From positions 186,001 to 250,000 of the forward strand of contig NZ_CP071409.1 of the NCBI RefSeq assembly GCF_022647505.1: 64,000 bases of DNA, in the 5' to 3' direction. A program made the translations under genes and the position numbers. Of the stretch, positions 28,500-36,826 are shown piece by piece; the stretch's first letter is position 1, and each line of letters starts with the position of its first letter. Source of the stretch: [Pantoea] beijingensis. Its GTDB lineage: Bacteria; Pseudomonadota; Gammaproteobacteria; Enterobacterales; Enterobacteriaceae. The notes below the pieces were generated by a model. The model did not search any database. It was not told the DNA's origin and saw only the letters and a list, made by a program, of their open reading frames with translations.

Positions 28500-29759
28500 A
28501 TGCCTAATTCATTATTTCGCAAGGAAGCCCTTGAGGCGAATAAAACAAAATCCATTGGCAGTGTTGCATTATATTGCCCGCCCTACCGCTGGGTGATTAT
28601 TAGTTTGGTTGGTCTTGTAACCTTCGCTACGCTATTGCTGATTTTTTTCGGCAGTTACACCAAACGGGAAACCATGAGCGGAGCGTTGGTACCGGTGGAT
28701 GGCGTGATGGATATCGTTGCTGTCAGTTCGGGTACCATCGTGGATCTTCCTATTCATGAGGGGCAAAACGTCCAAAAAGGGAGTGCGCTGGTAACCCTCT
28801 CTTCAGAGATCGCCACCAAGTACGGCCAGACGCGCGCGAGTATTGCTGAGCAGCTTGCGCTGCAAAATGAGGCCCTGGCCCAGGAGCGAAAAAACCTCGA
28901 CAAACTTTCAGCTGAAACTCTCCGGGGCTATGAAAATCAGAAAACCTTTTTAGAACAGCAACTGAAAAAGTTGGACGGCATTTATGCCAGCCGTATTCAG
29001 CAGGCCCGGCTTACCAATGCCCAGTTGAAAAAGCTGAAACTGATGCGTGATGAGGGATATGCATCAAATCGCCAGGTTGAAGAGCAGGAAGTCTCACGGC
29101 TGGAGGCGGAGTCCAGGGCGCAGGATGTTGCCCGACAGCAGATCGATCTTCAGCAGCAACTGACCCGTACGCTGCAGCAACTTCGCGAGCAGCCACTCAA
29201 TAAACTCAATCAGGCCAATGACATAGACAGGCGCCTTTCTGAGCTGAAACAGTCGATGATGGAAAACGAATCTCGTCGCTCAATCGTGTTCACTGCGCCG
29301 CAAAATGCAACGGTTGCATCTGTGCTAATCAAACGGGGACAGATGGTGAATGCGGGACAAACCCTGGCATCGCTGCTGCCGGAAAACGCCACTCTTCAGG
29401 CCCGGATCATGGTCAGCAGCCGGGCAATTGGCTTCATTGTTCCGGGGCAGAGGGTGACTCTGCGCTATCAGGCTTATCCATGGCAGAAATTTGGTCAGCA
29501 GTATGGCGTGGTGTCTGAGGTATCCCGCGTTTCACTTTCCCCTCAGGAAGTCTCTGTGATCACCGGAAATTCTCAGGTTCATGAGCAGCACTACATGGTA
29601 AAGGTCAAACTCGATAATCAGTTTATCCACGCCTATGGGCAGCAGGTCAAGCTTCAGCCGGGAAGTGGTCTTGAGGCCGATTTTCAGATTGATAAACGCC
29701 GACTCTACGAATGGGTATTAGAGCCGCTTTACGCTCTGAGCCATAGCAGTACTCTCTGA
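28500..29759 (+). CDS. HlyD/CvaA-type membrane fusion protein
   Basis: 419-residue periplasmic adaptor that would link the ABC exporter to the TolC-like channel. One transmembrane helix at 31-50, a biotinyl-lipoyl half around 70-105 (GTIVDLPIHEGQNVQKGSALV), a long alpha-helical coiled coil (about 105-265), the second lipoyl half NATVASVLIKRGQMVNAGQTL, and a C-terminal beta-barrel. The arrangement resembles CvaA of the colicin V system. It starts 17 bases after the TolC-like gene. Confidence 0.92.
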   Translation: MPNSLFRKEALEANKTKSIGSVALYCPPYRWVIISLVGLVTFATLLLIFFGSYTKRETMSGALVPVDGVMDIVAVSSGTIVDLPIHEGQNVQKGSALVTLSSEIATKYGQTRASIAEQLALQNEALAQERKNLDKLSAETLRGYENQKTFLEQQLKKLDGIYASRIQQARLTNAQLKKLKLMRDEGYASNRQVEEQEVSRLEAESRAQDVARQQIDLQQQLTRTLQQLREQPLNKLNQANDIDRRLSELKQSMMENESRRSIVFTAPQNATVASVLIKRGQMVNAGQTLASLLPENATLQARIMVSSRAIGFIVPGQRVTLRYQAYPWQKFGQQYGVVSEVSRVSLSPQEVSVITGNSQVHEQHYMVKVKLDNQFIHAYGQQVKLQPGSGLEADFQIDKRRLYEWVLEPLYALSHSSTL

Positions 29760-29783
29760 AGAAAATAAAACCAAGGTTATATT

Positions 29784-31904
29784 ATGAATTTGCTAGAAAA
29801 ACTGGACTTTTCCTGGCGTAAACGGCTGCCTGTCATTCAGCAAACGCAGGCGGCGGAATGTGGCCTTACCTGTGTGGGAATGATTGCGAACTATTACGGC
29901 TACAAGATAGACATGATCACGTTGCGCCGTCGCTTCTCCACCTCGCTGAAAGGCGCGACGCTTGCCGATATCATGCAGTTATCTCAGCAGTTGGGAATGT
30001 CTTCACGCGCACTGCGTCTGGAAATTGACGAACTGCATAAGCTTAAAATGCCCTGCATTCTGCACTGGGATATGAACCACTTTGTGGTACTAAAAGAAGT
30101 TACTAAAAAGAAAATTGTCATTCACGACCCCAGTCGGGGAAGGAGAGACGTGGCACTGGATGAAGTATCCAAATCCTTTACAGGCATTGCGATGGAGCTT
30201 ATCCCGAACGCGGATTTTGTGAAAAAAAAGGAGAAAGAAACCCTCTCAATGCTGAAACTCATTGGTAATGTGAGTGGTATTCGTTCTGCGTTTATCCAGG
30301 TCATGATCCTCTCTATAGGGCTTGAGGTCTTTGGTCTCCTGACTCCGTTTTATAGCCAATGGGTGATGGACCAGGTGCTGGTGTCAGCCGACTACGATCT
30401 CCTTACGTTATTAGGCTGTGCGTTCATTACGGTGGCAGTACTGCAGAATATCCTGTCGGCGATACGTTCCTGGGTCACGACGTGGTTTTCAAGCATGCTG
30501 AGTGTTCAGTGGTCAGCTAACGTCTGCTCCCACCTGCTGGGGCTGCCAATGGCCTGGTTCGAAGAGCGACACATCGGCGATATTATCTCACGCTACGGAT
30601 CGATTGGCACGATTCAGAACACCTTAACCAGCCGCTTTATCTCTTCCATCCTGGATGGCGTCATGGCCATCGTGACGCTGTTCGTACTGTTTGCCTATAA
30701 CGTCAGGCTGACGTTCGTGGTACTGGGCATGCTACTTATTTATATCCTGATCCGCTGGGTTTCATTCCGGCCGTTCCGTCAGGCAAATGAAGAGCAGCTT
30801 ATCGCTTCTGCACGTGCGCAGTCTCAGCTCCTTGAGTCCATCAGGGGCGTACAGGCGGTCAAGCTGAATAATAAACAGGAGATGCGCGTTTCAACGTATG
30901 CAAACGAATTGGTTGAGGCAACCAACAAAGGGATACATATTCAGCGTCTGTCAATTAGCTTCAGCACGCTGCAGGGGCTTATCGCCAGCGTCGGCCGCAT
31001 TGTGCTTTTCTGGATGGCTGCTCTGCAGGTATTAGAGGGGAACTTCTCCGCGGGTATGCTGCTTGCTTTCACCAGTTTTGCCGATCAGTTCACCGGGAGA
31101 GCGACGGGGCTTATCAACGCGGTTATTGAGTTCTGGATGTTACGCCTTCACGGTGAACGCCTGGCGGATATTGTCCTGACAGATAAAGAGGGTGATATGG
31201 ATAATACGGTCGCACTGCCCACGAACGATGCCGCACTGCCGATTGAAGTAAAAAATATTACTTTCCGCTATGCCGCTACCGAGCCTTGGGTCTTCCAGCG
31301 TTGCTCCCTGACTATTCAGGCGGGTGAGTCAGTCGCCATCATCGGGCCGTCCGGGCAGGGGAAATCAACGTTGGCGAAACTGCTGCTGGGCTTGCTTAAA
31401 CCTGAAGAGGGAAGTGTTGAAATTAGCGGCCATGATATTCGAAAGCTCGGAATGACTTGGTATCGGGAACATGTGGGCAGCGTCATGCAGGATGACATTC
31501 TGTTCGCCGGTTCAATCATGGATAACATCTGCTTCTTTGATGCGCAGTTTACTCATGAGCGCGTGGAGGCGGCGGCAAGGCTTGCTCAGATCCATGACGA
31601 TGTTATGGCGATGCCTATGGGATACAACAGCCTGGTCGGGGATATGGGATCGTCTCTTTCCGGTGGGCAAATTCAGCGCGTTCTACTGGCAAGGGCGCTG
31701 TACCGCCAACCCAAAATTCTTATCCTTGATGAGGCAACCAGCCATCTTGATATTGCACGAGAGAAAGGAATTAATGATGCAATTAAAACGATGGATATTA
31801 CGCGTATTATTATTGCTCATCGGCCCGAGACAATTCGTAGTGCAGATAGAATAATCTTATTAAATCAGGGTGGTGTTACTGAAATATCCCATAATTCATT
31901 TTAA
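29784..31904 (+). CDS. C39-peptidase-containing ABC exporter (CvaB-like, PCAT)
   Basis: 706-residue bifunctional transporter that cleaves double-glycine leaders and exports the mature peptide. N-terminal C39 peptidase with oxyanion Gln20, Cys26 (AAECGLTC), His99 (DMNHFVVL) and Asp115 (HDPSRG), matching the Cys-His-Asp triad of CvaB offset by six. A six-helix membrane domain lies at about 160-440. The ATPase has Walker A GPSGQGKST with Lys527, signature LSGGQ at 625-629, Walker B with Asp649-Glu650, and His679. All catalytic residues are intact. It is followed by the two small leader-peptide genes. Confidence 0.96.
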   Translation: MNLLEKLDFSWRKRLPVIQQTQAAECGLTCVGMIANYYGYKIDMITLRRRFSTSLKGATLADIMQLSQQLGMSSRALRLEIDELHKLKMPCILHWDMNHFVVLKEVTKKKIVIHDPSRGRRDVALDEVSKSFTGIAMELIPNADFVKKKEKETLSMLKLIGNVSGIRSAFIQVMILSIGLEVFGLLTPFYSQWVMDQVLVSADYDLLTLLGCAFITVAVLQNILSAIRSWVTTWFSSMLSVQWSANVCSHLLGLPMAWFEERHIGDIISRYGSIGTIQNTLTSRFISSILDGVMAIVTLFVLFAYNVRLTFVVLGMLLIYILIRWVSFRPFRQANEEQLIASARAQSQLLESIRGVQAVKLNNKQEMRVSTYANELVEATNKGIHIQRLSISFSTLQGLIASVGRIVLFWMAALQVLEGNFSAGMLLAFTSFADQFTGRATGLINAVIEFWMLRLHGERLADIVLTDKEGDMDNTVALPTNDAALPIEVKNITFRYAATEPWVFQRCSLTIQAGESVAIIGPSGQGKSTLAKLLLGLLKPEEGSVEISGHDIRKLGMTWYREHVGSVMQDDILFAGSIMDNICFFDAQFTHERVEAAARLAQIHDDVMAMPMGYNSLVGDMGSSLSGGQIQRVLLARALYRQPKILILDEATSHLDIAREKGINDAIKTMDITRIIIAHRPETIRSADRIILLNQGGVTEISHNSF

Positions 31905-31907
31905 ACG

Positions 31908-31936
31908 GAATAAATGGATTTTATTCTATTGTTTTT
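31908..31936 (+). terminator. Weak AT-rich hairpin after the ABC exporter gene
   Basis: GAATAA (31908-31913) pairs with TTATTC (31921-31926) and TATTGTTTTTA follows. Such an AT-only stem may terminate partially, separating exporter and peptide transcripts. Confidence 0.35.
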
Positions 31937-31964
31937 AAATTGTCTTGTAATTAACATTAAACTC

Positions 31965-32005
31965 GGTAAGTAAACGTTACCTGATGTAATTTAACCAAGT
32001 ATATT
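31965..32005 (+). promoter_or_regulatory. Candidate promoter and palindromic operator of the microcin-like peptide genes
   Basis: TTACCT (31977-31982) and TATATT (32000-32005) are separated by exactly 17 bases, a moderate sigma-70 promoter. The inverted repeat GGTAA-N7-TTACC (31965-31981) overlaps the -35, where a regulator could act. It lies just before the first leader-peptide gene, which also has its own AAGGAA ribosome site at 32015-32020. Confidence 0.45.
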
Positions 32006-32027
32006 ATTTTCTTTAAGGAATAAAGTA

Positions 32028-32342
32028 ATGCGCGAGCTACAGGTTTATGAGATCAAGGAAGTTTCGGGTGCTGGTTTTTTTAGTCAGTTAGGTGCTGGTG
32101 TTATTGGCGGTTTGGTACTGGGTACGACAGGCATGATGAAAGTCGGTATTGCCGGTGGTAATACAGGGGGTCTTCTCGGTGTTGGCGTTATTGGCGCACT
32201 GGTTGGTGTTGCGCTTGGTGGCGTATTTGGCGCCATTCAGGGTGCCGTTTACGGTGTCATCAATGACTGGGATAAAACTGTGAAGTTATTCAACGAAACG
32301 ACTGAGCAGTGGCTTGACCTAACGTTAAATAATCCGAAGTAA
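32028..32342 (+). CDS. Class II microcin-like precursor peptide 1 (glycine-rich)
   Basis: 104-residue precursor. MRELQVYEIKEVSGAG is a double-glycine-type leader very like that of microcin L (MREITLNEMNNVSGAG from memory), with predicted cleavage after SGA or SGAG. The mature part of about 89 residues has a glycine-zipper hydrophobic core (GAGVIGGLVLG through GVALGGVFGAIQGAVYG) and a polar acidic tail (NDWDKTVKLFNETTEQWLDL). No cysteines, so no disulfides. It follows a C39 exporter, adaptor and channel. Toxin function is inferred from leader, composition and context; an adhesion or signalling peptide is the alternative. Confidence 0.85.
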   Translation: MRELQVYEIKEVSGAGFFSQLGAGVIGGLVLGTTGMMKVGIAGGNTGGLLGVGVIGALVGVALGGVFGAIQGAVYGVINDWDKTVKLFNETTEQWLDLTLNNPK

Positions 32343-32507
32343 GACAATAATATTGAGCTTATCGCTATGTTATGAAATTGGCAGCGCGGCATGTTCTGTT
32401 GATTATATTTCGCTATCAAATCTACCTGTGAAATTTTTTAGATGAGAGCATTTATCGCAGAATGCGGTGCTATTCAACCTTAAGAAAATCCATTAACGGT
32501 GATTTTT

Positions 32508-32762
32508 ATGAAAGAAATTAAAGGCGATGTATTAAAAGAGATCTCAGGTGGTAATTTAACTACCACTATTCTTGACTACTTTCGGAACTGGGGTTCTGAC
32601 AATAATTCAGAACATCAGGAGTGGCACTCAGGTTCTACCATTGAATCTCCTGCCTTAGGGAAAGGGGATCAATATGGTAAGGCTATTGCAACCGGTCTTG
32701 CTGCTATTGCCATCTTCTCGATCTCTTTAGTAGGCGGGTTTGCTAAAGGTCTATTTCGCTGA
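32508..32762 (+). CDS. Class II microcin-like precursor peptide 2
   Basis: 84-residue precursor from the ATG at 32508 (a GTG at 32499 is in frame, but the leader then fits worse). Leader MKEIKGDVLKEISGG ends in a true double glycine and shares M-x-E-(L/I)...KE-(V/I)-SG with peptide 1. The 69-residue mature part has a polar aromatic N-half (ILDYFRNWGSDN, EHQEWHSG) and one hydrophobic helix near the end (GKAIATGLAAIAIFSISLVGG) with a basic tail (AKGLFR). No cysteines. It may be a second active peptide or the partner of a two-peptide toxin. Confidence 0.82.
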   Translation: MKEIKGDVLKEISGGNLTTTILDYFRNWGSDNNSEHQEWHSGSTIESPALGKGDQYGKAIATGLAAIAIFSISLVGGFAKGLFR

Positions 32763-32773
32763 GTTCCTGCATT

Positions 32774-32799
32774 ATGTGTTTCATACACATATTATTTTT
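32774..32799 (+). terminator. Weak hairpin after peptide 2 gene
   Basis: ATGTGT-TTCAT-ACACAT (32774-32790) followed by ATTATTTTT. The stem is only six AT-rich pairs, so read-through into the fimbrial operon is plausible. Confidence 0.5.
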
Positions 32800-32814
32800 G
32801 TACATTAACTGAAT

Positions 32815-32836
32815 TGCCTTTTATCGGATAAAGGCA
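32815..32836 (+). promoter_or_regulatory. Stem-loop in the leader of the major fimbrial subunit gene
   Basis: TGCCTTT (32815-32821) pairs with AAAGGCA (32830-32836), ending about nine bases before the AAGGA ribosome site of the fimbrial subunit gene. It might modulate translation or stabilise the 5' end. Confidence 0.3.
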
Positions 32837-32856
32837 CTATGCAAAAAGGATTTTTT

Positions 32857-33393
32857 ATGAAAAAAGTACTTCTTTCTACTCTGGTTGTCATGGCGATGGG
32901 TTCGACTTCAGCGATGGCTGCTAACGGTACCATCACTATCAACGGTAAACTGACCAGCGCAACCTGTACCGTAAAAATTGACGACAGTGCTACCGGTGAC
33001 GCAGTTGTAACACTGCCGACCATACCGACTTCTATGCTTGTAGAAAAGGGCGATACTGCCGGTGCAACCAACTTTACCATGAAGCTGACCAACTGTACTC
33101 CTACCAGCGGTAAGGTGCGTGCGTTCTTCGAAGCCGGTGCTGACGTTGATGCAAGCACTGGTCGACTGAACAACGCCCTGAAAACTAAGGATGCAAAAAA
33201 CGTTCAGGTAGAGCTACGTAATGAAGCTGATGATGTTGTGCAGGCCGGTAATACCAACCAGCGTAAAAACAAAGCAACGGATCTGTCTTCTGGTGCGGCC
33301 ACTCTGAGCTACTCCGCGCGTTACTACGCAACGGGTGCGACCGAACCGGGTGATCTGCAGTCTGCTGTTACCTACTCTATTGATTACGAGTAA
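32857..33393 (+). CDS. Major fimbrial subunit (type 1 family)
   Basis: 178-residue secreted pilin from the ATG at 32857, which has AAGGA upstream; an in-frame ATG at 32839 would add six residues. Signal peptide to SAMA at about 22. The pilin has the family disulfide (SATCTVKI and LTNCTPT), and the C-terminal beta zipper ending AVTYSIDYE. First gene of a four-gene chaperone-usher operon, with a stable hairpin after it. Low rare-codon use and smooth GC suggest high expression. Confidence 0.93.
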   Translation: MKKVLLSTLVVMAMGSTSAMAANGTITINGKLTSATCTVKIDDSATGDAVVTLPTIPTSMLVEKGDTAGATNFTMKLTNCTPTSGKVRAFFEAGADVDASTGRLNNALKTKDAKNVQVELRNEADDVVQAGNTNQRKNKATDLSSGAATLSYSARYYATGATEPGDLQSAVTYSIDYE

Positions 33394-33416
33394 GACCAGA
33401 CCTTGTTTTAAAAATA

Positions 33417-33436
33417 CAGGGAACTTCGGTTCCCTG
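33417..33436 (+). terminator. UUCG-tetraloop hairpin between fimbrial subunit and chaperone genes
   Basis: CAGGGAAC-TTCG-GTTCCCTG: an eight-pair perfect stem closed by C-UUCG-G, one of the most stable RNA loops. With no T-run it is more likely an mRNA 3'-stabiliser or attenuator that keeps subunit mRNA in excess over chaperone and usher, as described for other fimbrial operons. Confidence 0.8.
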
Positions 33437-33455
33437 ATATCGCCGGAGAAGTGTA

Positions 33456-34184
33456 ATGATCCCCCACAGTCGTGTTTTTTTTTTCATTTTTAGCCTTATT
33501 TTTTCGTCAACCCAAGTATTCGCCAGCGTTGTAATTAATGGTACGCGAGTGATTTATCCATCCAGTGAAAAGGAGATTACGCTTCGGCTGGAAAATAAGG
33601 GGGATAAATCATCATTAGTACAGGTCTGGATTGATACGGGTGACAGCTCCGCGAAGGTCAGCCAAATTGATGTTCCCTTTATTATACTTCCGCCTGTTTC
33701 CCGCATTGAGCCATCACAAGGTCAGACGCTACGTATTTCCTATACCGGCACTGGCAGTAATTTACCTCATGATCGTGAATCCGTATTCTGGCTCAATGTT
33801 CTCGATATTCCACCAAAGCCTGAACAACAGATTGGAAATAGTATACAGATGGCATTTCGTTCGCGAATTAAGCTGTTTTATCGTCCGGCGGAGCTGAATA
33901 TGTCCTCTGATGAGGAGCAAATAGATAAATTAAGCTGGTCAACCAAGTCGTGCGGAAAAATGCAGTGTGTTGTTATTAATAATCCAACACCTTTATTTCT
34001 CACTGTGTCAAAGCTGGAATTAATGTCCGGCGATAAAGTGCTGTCAACACAATTAGGAAGCATGATTTCGCCCTATAGCACCGACTCCTATCCGTTGAAA
34101 TATCGTTCAGGCGATAATTCGTTATCTATTGATTATATCAATGACTTTGGCGCATCCGTTAAGGCTCAGATAAAGCACGAATAA
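33456..34184 (+). CDS. Fimbrial periplasmic chaperone (PapD family)
   Basis: 242 residues: signal peptide to FAS near 24, then the two immunoglobulin-like domains. The N-domain has TRVIYPSSEKEITLRLEN and the signature FWLNVLDIPPKP; the first-strand region carries an Arg/Lys pair used to bind subunit carboxylates (RIEPSQGQTLRISY, RSRIKLFYRP). CGGAGAAG precedes the ATG. It serves the subunit upstream and the adhesin downstream. Confidence 0.94.
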   Translation: MIPHSRVFFFIFSLIFSSTQVFASVVINGTRVIYPSSEKEITLRLENKGDKSSLVQVWIDTGDSSAKVSQIDVPFIILPPVSRIEPSQGQTLRISYTGTGSNLPHDRESVFWLNVLDIPPKPEQQIGNSIQMAFRSRIKLFYRPAELNMSSDEEQIDKLSWSTKSCGKMQCVVINNPTPLFLTVSKLELMSGDKVLSTQLGSMISPYSTDSYPLKYRSGDNSLSIDYINDFGASVKAQIKHE

Positions 34185-34215
34185 CCGATCGGCATTGCCA
34201 TACACGGACGTAACT

Positions 34216-36786
34216 ATGTACTATTTAAAACTTAAGGGATTTAAACTTTCTCCGGTATCCGGCAGTATTATTTTAGTCATGGGGGGATTCGTCTCCTGCA
34301 ATTCTCTGGCCGACGTCAGTTTTAATCCGGATTTTCTGAACAGTACCGTTGGTCAGAGCGTGGATATCAGTCGTTTTAACGGCGAATACCGTGTGCCGCC
34401 AGGGGACTATACGCCGGATATTTACCTTAACGGCAGGCTTATCGATCGCGCACCGGTTTCCATGCGCGGTGATAGCGGAAAATCACATCTGTGCTTCAAT
34501 GAATCACTTCTGACCCGTCTTAATTTGAATACCGCTCGGCTGTCGAAAGAGAGCCTGGCGTCACTCAATAGCGAAAACGCATGCAGTGAACTGGAATCGC
34601 TTGTACCCGGGGCCCACGCACGTTTGAGCCTGTCGGATATGCGTCTTAACCTGAGTATTCCTCAGGCTTACCTGAATCAAACTGCGCATGGGTATGTCCC
34701 ACCAGCCATGTGGTCGTACGGGGAAAAAGCACTTTATCTGAGCTACAACACCACCTATTTTGAGCAATATAACAAGAGTAACATTTATAAATCTTTCTAC
34801 GGTGATGTTAAAGGGAGTCTGAATCTGGGTGCCTGGATGCTCAAACATTCAGGGGCTTATCGCTGGGACGATCGGTATGGTGGCCAATATAACGACTTCT
34901 CTACAGCCCTGCAGCGCGATATTCCGACGTGGAATTCACGCATTTTGTTCGGCGATGCAAATACCTCAGGCGAACTTTTTGACTCTTTCTCCTTCCGCGG
35001 CGTACAGCTTGCGACGGCAGATCAAATGCTGCCTGACTCCTTGCGGGGTTACGCGCCCGTTGTCCGTGGGATCGCACGCACTAACGCGAAAGTCTCTATC
35101 AAACAGCGTGACCGTGTTATCTACGAAACGTCTGTTCCGCCAGGGGAATTTGCTATTCAGGATCTGTACCCAACGGGCTACGGCGGCGATCTTCAGGTTA
35201 CAGTGACCGAAGCTGACGGTTCCCAGAACATCTTTTCAGTTCCCTTTTCATCGGTGGCGGAGCTCCTGCGGCCCGGACGCATCACCTATAACCTGGTGAT
35301 GGGGCGTTTGCGTAATGTTAGCGTTTCTGAAGAGCCCTATGTATTTCAGGGAACCTGGAAGCAGGGGGTCAATAACATCATCACCTCTTATACCGGGGTA
35401 ACGGCAACGGATTACTACTATTCGGGTATTGTGGGTTCGGCGTTTGGCACGCCGGTGGGGGCGTTTGCCTTTGATATTACCGGTGCCCGTTTTAACAAAG
35501 ACGGTCGGTCTCAGAATGGGGTTAGCTTGCGTGCAAGCTACAGCAAATATATTACGGCGACCCGCAGTAGTTTTTCATTAGCAGCATATCGTTTTTCGTC
35601 TTCCGGCTATCTCGATCTGCATAACGCCGTCTATGTAGCTGACAATATAAAACATCACGATTTCAATGCCGGTTACGACACCATCAGCCGTCCCCGTAAC
35701 CGTGTCTCTCTGACGTTAAGTCAGGATCTGGGAAACGATTTTGGTCAGCTGTACATTTCGGGCTATCGCGAGAATTACTGGAATGATGTTGGCAGCAATA
35801 CGCAGTACCAGGCAGGGTACAACAATAGCTATAAGTGGTTGGGTTATGGATTAGCGGTCAACCGAACGGAAACACGCAATCGGGAAAAAGAGACGCAATA
35901 TTTGCTTAATTTCTCAGTTCCACTGGGAAGCGGACGCAATACGCCGAATTTGAACAGTTACACCACGATAGAAAAGCGTGGGGTGACTTCACAGCTTGGC
36001 GTGGGAGGAACGCTGGGTGAGCAGGGTCAACTCAGCTATAACGTATCCGCCGGACGGGATGCCAGCGATAACTATTCCGGTAACGTCAGCGGGGCCTATA
36101 AATTCCGCGACGCAACGTTAAATGGCAGCTTCTCTAAAGGCAAGTCTTATCACAGTTACTCTGCAGGCTTAAGTGGCAGCGTCGTGGCATTTTCCGACGG
36201 AATCGTCACCAGCCCTTATGACGGTTTGGACACAATGGCGATTGTCTCAGCAAAAGATGCCGCAGGTGCCAGCGTGGAAGGATATTCGGGCGTCAAGCTT
36301 AACCGCTGGGGGTACGCGCTTGTGCCTTATCTCACTCCTTATCGTATTAATAATGTGGCCATTAATCCAAAGGGGCTGCCGTTTGACGTTGAGCTTGATG
36401 CCAGCAGCAAGCAAATTGCCCCGGCGCAAGGCGCAATCGTTAAGTTGGATTACGCGACCCGCAAAGGCCGCATGGTACTTATTCGCGCGACCATGCCGGA
36501 GGGCGATGCATTACCGTTTGGCGCGGCGGTGACAGACAGCCATGGCGAGAATGTTGGGGTAGTCGCTCAGGGAGGCCAAATCTATGCGCGGCTTAATCTG
36601 GGGAAAGATCGTCTTAATATTCATTGGGGGGGCAAACAGCAGTTTACGTGCGCTTTTGATATCAACCTGCGAGAAACGCCATCGGATCAAGGTATTGAAC
36701 GTGTGAATACCGTTTGTGATGGTGACGATCCAGGCATGCGGCAGAATCTGGCTTTCGCTCAGGGGACTTTTTCGAAGAACAGTTGA
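34216..36786 (+). CDS. Fimbrial outer membrane usher (FimD/PapC family)
   Basis: 856 residues from the ATG at 34216 (ACGGA upstream); the open frame extends back to a TTG at 34195. Signal peptide to about NSLA at 31; the mature N-domain starts DVSFNPDFLNSTVGQSVDIS. The barrel and plug carry DRVIYETSVPPGEFAIQDL and the C-domains end with CAFDINLRE. It shares a chaperone-usher operon with the adjacent chaperone, subunit and adhesin genes. Confidence 0.95.
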   Translation: MYYLKLKGFKLSPVSGSIILVMGGFVSCNSLADVSFNPDFLNSTVGQSVDISRFNGEYRVPPGDYTPDIYLNGRLIDRAPVSMRGDSGKSHLCFNESLLTRLNLNTARLSKESLASLNSENACSELESLVPGAHARLSLSDMRLNLSIPQAYLNQTAHGYVPPAMWSYGEKALYLSYNTTYFEQYNKSNIYKSFYGDVKGSLNLGAWMLKHSGAYRWDDRYGGQYNDFSTALQRDIPTWNSRILFGDANTSGELFDSFSFRGVQLATADQMLPDSLRGYAPVVRGIARTNAKVSIKQRDRVIYETSVPPGEFAIQDLYPTGYGGDLQVTVTEADGSQNIFSVPFSSVAELLRPGRITYNLVMGRLRNVSVSEEPYVFQGTWKQGVNNIITSYTGVTATDYYYSGIVGSAFGTPVGAFAFDITGARFNKDGRSQNGVSLRASYSKYITATRSSFSLAAYRFSSSGYLDLHNAVYVADNIKHHDFNAGYDTISRPRNRVSLTLSQDLGNDFGQLYISGYRENYWNDVGSNTQYQAGYNNSYKWLGYGLAVNRTETRNREKETQYLLNFSVPLGSGRNTPNLNSYTTIEKRGVTSQLGVGGTLGEQGQLSYNVSAGRDASDNYSGNVSGAYKFRDATLNGSFSKGKSYHSYSAGLSGSVVAFSDGIVTSPYDGLDTMAIVSAKDAAGASVEGYSGVKLNRWGYALVPYLTPYRINNVAINPKGLPFDVELDASSKQIAPAQGAIVKLDYATRKGRMVLIRATMPEGDALPFGAAVTDSHGENVGVVAQGGQIYARLNLGKDRLNIHWGGKQQFTCAFDINLRETPSDQGIERVNTVCDGDDPGMRQNLAFAQGTFSKNS

Positions 36787-36826
36787 GTCAGGAATGTCTC
36801 TGATAAATGCGAAAAGGAATAAATTT

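Noticed and set aside
32372..32428. 18-codon hydrophobic frame between the two microcin-like genes, considered as immunity gene
   Set aside because: Too short, no ribosome site, and immunity proteins of class II microcins are usually longer.
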